A DNA stretch of 10,466 nt from DATILL01 sp035476575 (GTDB taxonomy: Bacteria; Actinomycetota; Actinomycetes; Mycobacteriales; JACQDL01). The stretch is from the NCBI GenBank assembly GCA_035476575.1, contig DATILL010000148.1, forward strand, positions 1-10,466, written 5' to 3'. The position numbers and the translations under genes were made by a program. Position 1 is the stretch's first letter. The number at the start of each line of letters is the position of its first letter. Under the pieces are notes generated by a model. That model was not told the origin of the DNA. It saw only the letters and a program-made list of their open reading frames with translations, and did not search any database. Positions 6,110 through 10,466 of the stretch are shown here, in pieces.

Positions 6110-7138
6110 ATGGTCATCGTGATGTCACCCACCGCTACCGAGGTTGACCTGACCGAGGTGGTCAGCCACGTCGAGGCGGCCGGCGGCGCCGCGTTCGTCT
6201 CCCGCGGCGTGACCCGCACCATCGTCGGCGTGGTCGGCGACGAGCACGTGCTGGAGTCGATCGACCTGGTCACCCTGCCGAGCGTGGCCGAGGTGGTCCG
6301 GATCACGTCGCCGTACAAGCTGGTCAGCCGCGAACACCATCCGACCACCTCCACGGTGACCGTGGCGGGCGTGCCGATCGGGCCGGACACGTTCACCTTC
6401 ATCGCCGGGCCGTGCGCGGTGGAGACGCTGGAGCAGACCCTGGCCGCCGCCGAGCTGGCCCAGAAGGCGGGCGCCACGCTGCTGCGCGGCGGCGCGTACA
6501 AGCCGCGGACCTCGCCGTACGCGTTCCAGGGGCTCGGCGTGGCCGGGCTGCGCATCCTGGCCGAGGTGCGGGAGCGGACCGGCCTGCCGGTGGTCACCGA
6601 GATCGTGGACGCGGCCGACATCGCCGTGGTCTGCGAGCACGCCGACATGCTGCAGATCGGCACCCGGAACATGCAGAACTTCCCGCTGCTGCAAGCGGTG
6701 GGCGCGGCCGGCAGGCCGGTGCTGCTCAAGCGCGGCTTCGCGGCGTCGTACGAGGAGTGGCTGATGGCCGCGGAGTACATCGCCCAGCGCGGCAACCTCG
6801 ACATCGTGCTGTGCGAGCGCGGCATCCGGACCTTCGAGACGGCCACCCGCAACACCCTGGACGTGTCGGCCGTGCCGATGGTGCACCGGCTCTCCCACCT
6901 GCCCATCATCGTGGACCCCTCGCACGCGGCCGGCCGGCGGGACCTCGTCGTGCCGCTGGCCCGGGCCGGGATGGCGGCCGGTGCGGACGGCGTGATCGTC
7001 GACGTCCACGCCCAGCCGGAGGCCGCGCTGTGCGACGGCGCGCAGGCGTTGCAGGGCGAGGCGCTGGACGAGCTGGCCGACGCGGTGGCCACCCTGCCCG
7101 CGCTGCTGGGACGCCGGATGGCGGCCCGGCTCGCGTGA
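6110..7138 (+). CDS. aroF: 3-deoxy-7-phosphoheptulonate (DAHP) synthase, type I-beta with ferredoxin-like regulatory domain
   Basis: It condenses phosphoenolpyruvate and erythrose 4-phosphate to DAHP, the first step of the shikimate pathway. The 342-residue protein has an N-terminal ferredoxin-like domain (about 1-70, ending SPYKLVSREHHP), as in Thermotoga maritima DAHPS, where it gives feedback control by aromatic amino acids. The (beta/alpha)8 barrel has AGPCAVE (C102), RGGAYKPRTSPYAFQG, LLKRGF, ERGIRTFE and VDPSHAAGRRD (H272). Metal ligands C102, H272 and D309 align with T. maritima, but position 298 is Asp where Glu is expected. I chose the ATG at 6110, with GGAGAG a few bases upstream, over an earlier in-frame GTG at 6077 that lies inside nfo. 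It follows nfo by 17 bases, so the two are probably co-transcribed. Confidence 0.94.
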   Translation: MVIVMSPTATEVDLTEVVSHVEAAGGAAFVSRGVTRTIVGVVGDEHVLESIDLVTLPSVAEVVRITSPYKLVSREHHPTTSTVTVAGVPIGPDTFTFIAGPCAVETLEQTLAAAELAQKAGATLLRGGAYKPRTSPYAFQGLGVAGLRILAEVRERTGLPVVTEIVDAADIAVVCEHADMLQIGTRNMQNFPLLQAVGAAGRPVLLKRGFAASYEEWLMAAEYIAQRGNLDIVLCERGIRTFETATRNTLDVSAVPMVHRLSHLPIIVDPSHAAGRRDLVVPLARAGMAAGADGVIVDVHAQPEAALCDGAQALQGEALDELADAVATLPALLGRRMAARLA

Positions 7139-7187
7139 CCGGTGAGCCGGATCCGATGCGCCCCGACCAGGTGGAGGTGACGCTCAG

Positions 7188-7844
7188 GTGAGTGCCGGCC
7201 TCCTGCCGTACCCCGACCGGGCCGCCGCCGGCCAGGCCCTGGCCGACCTGCTCCTCGGGATACTCGGCGGGCCGGACCTCAGCGGGTCGGACGTGGTGGT
7301 GCTCGGCCTGCCCCGTGGCGGGGTGCCGGTCGCGGCCGAGGTGGCCCGCGCGCTCGGCGCTCCGCTGGACGTGCTGGTGGTGCGCAAGCTGGGCGTGCCA
7401 TGGCAGCCCGAGCTGGCCATGGGCGCGGTCGCCAGCGGCGGCGTGCGGGTGCTGAACCCGGACGTGCTGGGCACCAGCCGGGTCACCGAGCACGAGCTGG
7501 CGACGGTGACCGAGCGCGAGCTGGCCGAGCTGGACCGCCGCGAGCGGGCGTACCGCGGTGACCGGCCGCCCCTGTCGGTGGCCGGCCGGACCGTGGTCGT
7601 GGTCGACGACGGCCTGGCTACGGGGGCGACGGCGGCCGCCGCGGTCCGGGCGGTGCGGGCCCGGGGGCCGGGCACGGTGATGCTCGCCGTGCCGGTGGGG
7701 GTGGCTGAGACCGTCCGACGGCTGCGGGGGACGGCCGATGAGGTGGTGTGCGCGGCGACCCCGGCCAAGTTCGGTGCCGTCGGCCGGCACTACCTGGACT
7801 TCGAGCCGGTCTCCGACGACGAGGTACGGGCGGCGCTGCGCTGA
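7188..7844 (+). CDS. Phosphoribosyltransferase-family protein (PRT fold)
   Basis: The 218-residue protein has a type I phosphoribosyltransferase fold: early VVVLGLPRGGVPVAAEVA (about 36-53), LDVLVVRKLGVPWQPELAMGAV (60-81), and the PRPP-binding loop VVVVDDGLATGAT (136-148) with acidic pair D140/D141. The C-terminus has VGRHYLDFEPVSDDEV, typical of a widespread uncharacterised bacterial PRT group, some members of which are fused to alpha/beta-hydrolases. No substrate can be assigned; it is not clearly a purine or pyrimidine salvage enzyme. The start is GTG at 7188, with GGAGG at 7173-7177. It lies 49 bases after aroF and is probably the last gene of the pknL operon; a hairpin follows its stop by about 10 bases. 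Confidence 0.85.
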   Translation: MSAGLLPYPDRAAAGQALADLLLGILGGPDLSGSDVVVLGLPRGGVPVAAEVARALGAPLDVLVVRKLGVPWQPELAMGAVASGGVRVLNPDVLGTSRVTEHELATVTERELAELDRRERAYRGDRPPLSVAGRTVVVVDDGLATGATAAAAVRAVRARGPGTVMLAVPVGVAETVRRLRGTADEVVCAATPAKFGAVGRHYLDFEPVSDDEVRAALR

Positions 7845-7853
7845 CCGCCGTCC

Positions 7854-7876
7854 CCTCGCCGGCCGAGCCGGTGAGG
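7854..7876 (+). terminator. Candidate terminator hairpin after the phosphoribosyltransferase gene
   Basis: Arms 7854-7863 and 7867-7876 can form a 10-bp GC-rich stem (one G-U pair) around the 3-base loop CGA, starting 10 bases after the stop codon at 7844. There is no T-run, as is often true for actinobacterial terminators. Being a hairpin between convergent genes, it could act on both strands. Confidence 0.45.
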
Positions 7877-7879
7877 CTT

Positions 7880-7906
7880 GGCGGCCGGGCGGGGCTGGTG
7901 GCCGCC
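7880..7906 (-). terminator. Candidate terminator hairpin after the threonine aldolase gene
   Basis: Arms GGCGGCC (7880-7886) and GGCCGCC (7900-7906) form a 7-bp perfect stem with a 13-base loop. It begins about 20 bases past the end of the minus-strand gene at 7927 and sits beside the 7854-7876 hairpin. No T-run is seen, and the long loop makes it weaker. Confidence 0.35.
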
Positions 7907-7926
7907 GTCGGTGCGGGCCAGACCGG

Positions 7927-8959
<1,033 letters not shown>

Positions 8960-8967
<8 letters not shown>

Positions 8968-10294
8968 GCAGCATCTCCGCCACCAGGAAGGCGAGCTCCA
9001 GCGCCTGCTGGGTGTTCAGCCTGGGGTCGCAGGCCGACTCATACCGGCTGTCCAGGTCGGCCTCGGCGATGTCCTGGCCGCCGCCCAGGCACTCCGTGAC
9101 GTCCTCGCCGGTCAGCTCCACGTGGATCCCGCCCGGGTAGCTGCCGAGCGCGCGGTGCACCTCGAAGAAGCCCGACACCTCATCCACGATCCGGTCGAAG
9201 TGCCGGGTCTTGTAGCCGTTCGCCGACTCGATGGTGTTGCCGTGCATCGGGTCGCAGTGCCAGATCACCGGGTGGCCGGCGGCGTTGACCTTCTCCACCA
9301 ACGGCGGGAGCGCGTCACGGACCCGCTGGCTGCCCATCCGGCTGATCAGGGTGAGCCGGCCGGGCTCGCCGGCCGGGTCGAGCCGCTCCACCACCTCGAC
9401 GGCGTACTCCGGCGTGGTGGTCGGGCCGAGCTTGACCCCGATCGGGTTGCCGACCCGGCTGAGGAAGTCCACGTGCGCGCCGTCGAGCCGGCGGGTCCGC
9501 TCGCCGACCCAGACGAAGTGGGCGGACAGGTCGTACGCCGTGCCGGTCGCCTCGTCGACGCGGGTGAGCGCCCGTTCGTAGTCCAGGATCAGCGCCTCGT
9601 GGCTGGCGAACAGCTCCACGCCGTGCAGCGCCTCGGCGTCGATGCCGACCGCACGGATGAAGGCCAGCGCCCGGTCGATCTCGCGGGCCAGCGCCTCGTA
9701 CCGCTCGCCGGCCGGTGAGGTACGGACGAACGCGCGGTTCCACTCGTGCACCTGGTGCAGGTCGGCCATGCCGCCGGTGGCCAGCGCGCGGAGCAGGTTC
9801 AGCGTGGCGGCCGCGGTCGAGTAGGCCCGCAGCATCCGGGTCGGGTCGGGGGTGCGGGCCGCCAGCGTGTGGGCCAGGTCGTTGACCATGTCACCGCGGT
9901 AGCTCGGCAGGCCCAGGCTGTCCAGGTCGGCCGAGCGGGGCTTGGCGTACTGGCCGGCCATCCGGGCCACCTTGACCACCGGCAGGCTGGCGCCGTAGGT
10001 CAGCACGATCGCCATCTGCAGGAGGGTCTTCACCGAGGCCCGCAGCCGCCGTTCGTTGGTGCCGGCGAAGGTCTCGGCGCAGTCGCCGCCCTGCAGCAGG
10101 AACGCCTGGCCCCGGGCCACCGCGGCGAGCCGCTCGCGCAGCGCGCCAACCTCGCCGGGCACCACCAGCGGCGGCAGCATGGCTAGGGTGTCGGCGACCT
10201 CGCGGAGCTTCCCGCGGTCCGGCCACGTCGGCTGCTGTGCGGCAGGTAGTGCCCGCCAGGCGTCCAGGTCCGGTGTCACGGCGTCCGGTGTCAC
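8960..10294 (-). CDS. aroG: Class II 3-deoxy-7-phosphoheptulonate (DAHP) synthase
   Basis: It catalyses the same first shikimate step as the 6110-7138 gene but belongs to the plant-like class II family. From GTG 10294 it is 444 residues, close to the ~460 of M. tuberculosis AroG. Motifs include LLQGGDCAETF (C72), VVKVARMAGQYAKPRS, SYRGDM, GNPIGVKLGP, WHCDPMHGNT (H351), HVELTGEDVTECLGG (E393) and CDPRLN (D423); the Cys, His, Glu and Asp metal ligands are all kept. The start is uncertain between GTG 10294 and GTG 10279, because a 15-bp tandem duplication repeats that context. I prefer 10294: TAGGCT ends 7 bases upstream, giving a leaderless mRNA, and there is no Shine-Dalgarno site. A frame extension to 10342 would run through that promoter and into the repeat array. 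Confidence 0.95.
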
Positions 10295-10297
10295 GGC
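10268..10297. repeat. 15-bp tandem duplication at the start of aroG
   Basis: The 15-base unit GTCCGGTGTCACGGC occurs twice back to back (10268-10282 and 10283-10297, plus-strand view). On the coding strand it duplicates the start context, giving the N-terminal sequence MTPDAVTPD and two possible in-frame GTG starts 15 bases apart. Confidence 0.9.
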
Positions 10298-10301
10298 GCC
10301 C

Positions 10302-10307
10302 AGCCTA
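10302..10307 (-). promoter_or_regulatory. Putative -10 element of aroG, leaderless type
   Basis: TAGGCT on the minus strand, within GGCTAGGCTGG, ends 7 bases before the GTG at 10294. That spacing is typical of leaderless actinobacterial transcripts, where transcription begins at the start codon. The -35 region is G-rich and unrecognisable, so an activator might be needed. Confidence 0.5.
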
Positions 10308-10332
10308 GCCACCCGCCGGCCCCCGCCCCCCC

Positions 10333-10466
10333 GTGTGGTCACCTATGCGCCTTGTGGTGACCTTTCGTTGGCGGGAGACCCCGTGTGGTCACCTCTCGTC
10401 GTTGTGGTCACCTCTCGTTGCTCGCCCGCCCCGTGTGGTCACCTATGCGCCTTGTGGTGACCTTTC
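10333..10466. repeat. 50-bp tandem repeat array with paired TGTGGTSACCT boxes, running off the window
   Basis: The box TGTGGTCACCT or TGTGGTGACCT starts at 10334, 10353, 10384, 10403, 10434 and 10453. The spacing alternates exactly 19 and 31 bases, a 50-base period. Units begin at 10333, 10383 and 10433. The third is cut at the window end, and its visible 34 bases match unit 1 exactly; unit 2 differs between its boxes and in its second box. The array starts about 25 bases upstream of the aroG -10 element. It could be a regulator-binding array or an intergenic minisatellite; how far it continues is not visible. Confidence 0.9.

Noticed and set aside
10295..10342. N-terminal extension of aroG to a GTG at 10342
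   Set aside because: It would translate through the TAGGCT promoter element, a G-rich tract and the first array box, adding a Gly/Arg-rich stretch unlike the family.
10333..10466. The 50-bp periodic array as a CRISPR array
   Set aside because: Units are near-identical along their length with no unique spacers of even size, each unit contains two related boxes, and no cas gene is in the window.

Overview
The window is very GC-rich and gene-dense, with many GTG and some TTG starts, purine-rich Shine-Dalgarno sites, and TAGGCT/TAGACT-type -10 elements, one of which suits a leaderless start. This points to a high-GC actinobacterium. A PASTA-type Ser/Thr kinase gene near a class II DAHP synthase gene, as with pknL and aroG in mycobacteria and corynebacteria, fits that. 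A Micromonosporaceae-like host is my guess, not something the sequence proves.

Layout. (1) 1-286, minus: the N-terminal part of a DUF222/13E12-type protein, cut by the window edge. (2) 287-696: no credible gene; it holds three copies of a ~69-bp direct repeat and some weak hairpins. (3) 697-2995, minus: a thiamine operon, TPP riboswitch then thiO, thiS and thiG, which makes and assembles the thiazole half of thiamine. (4) 3001-3149: the divergent promoter region between the thi operon and pknL, with a near-perfect 24-bp inverted repeat. (5) 3150-7844, plus: pknL, nfo, a type I-beta DAHP synthase (aroF) and a phosphoribosyltransferase, closely spaced and probably one operon. (6) 7845-7926: a convergent gap with two hairpins. 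(7) 7927-10294, minus: aroG (class II DAHP synthase) overlapping a threonine aldolase gene. (8) 10333-10466: an exactly 50-bp-periodic array upstream of aroG, running off the window.

Most genes are recognisable housekeeping functions: thiamine synthesis, aromatic amino-acid entry, DNA base-excision repair, cell-envelope signalling and threonine/glycine metabolism. No mobile element, phage, CRISPR array or defence system is visible. The less ordinary material is in the non-coding repeats (69-bp units, the 24-bp inverted repeat, the 50-bp array with TGTGGTSACCT boxes), a 12-bp minisatellite encoding a tetrapeptide tail on endonuclease IV, and two evolutionarily distinct DAHP synthases about 2 kb apart, one with Asp where a metal-binding Glu is usual.
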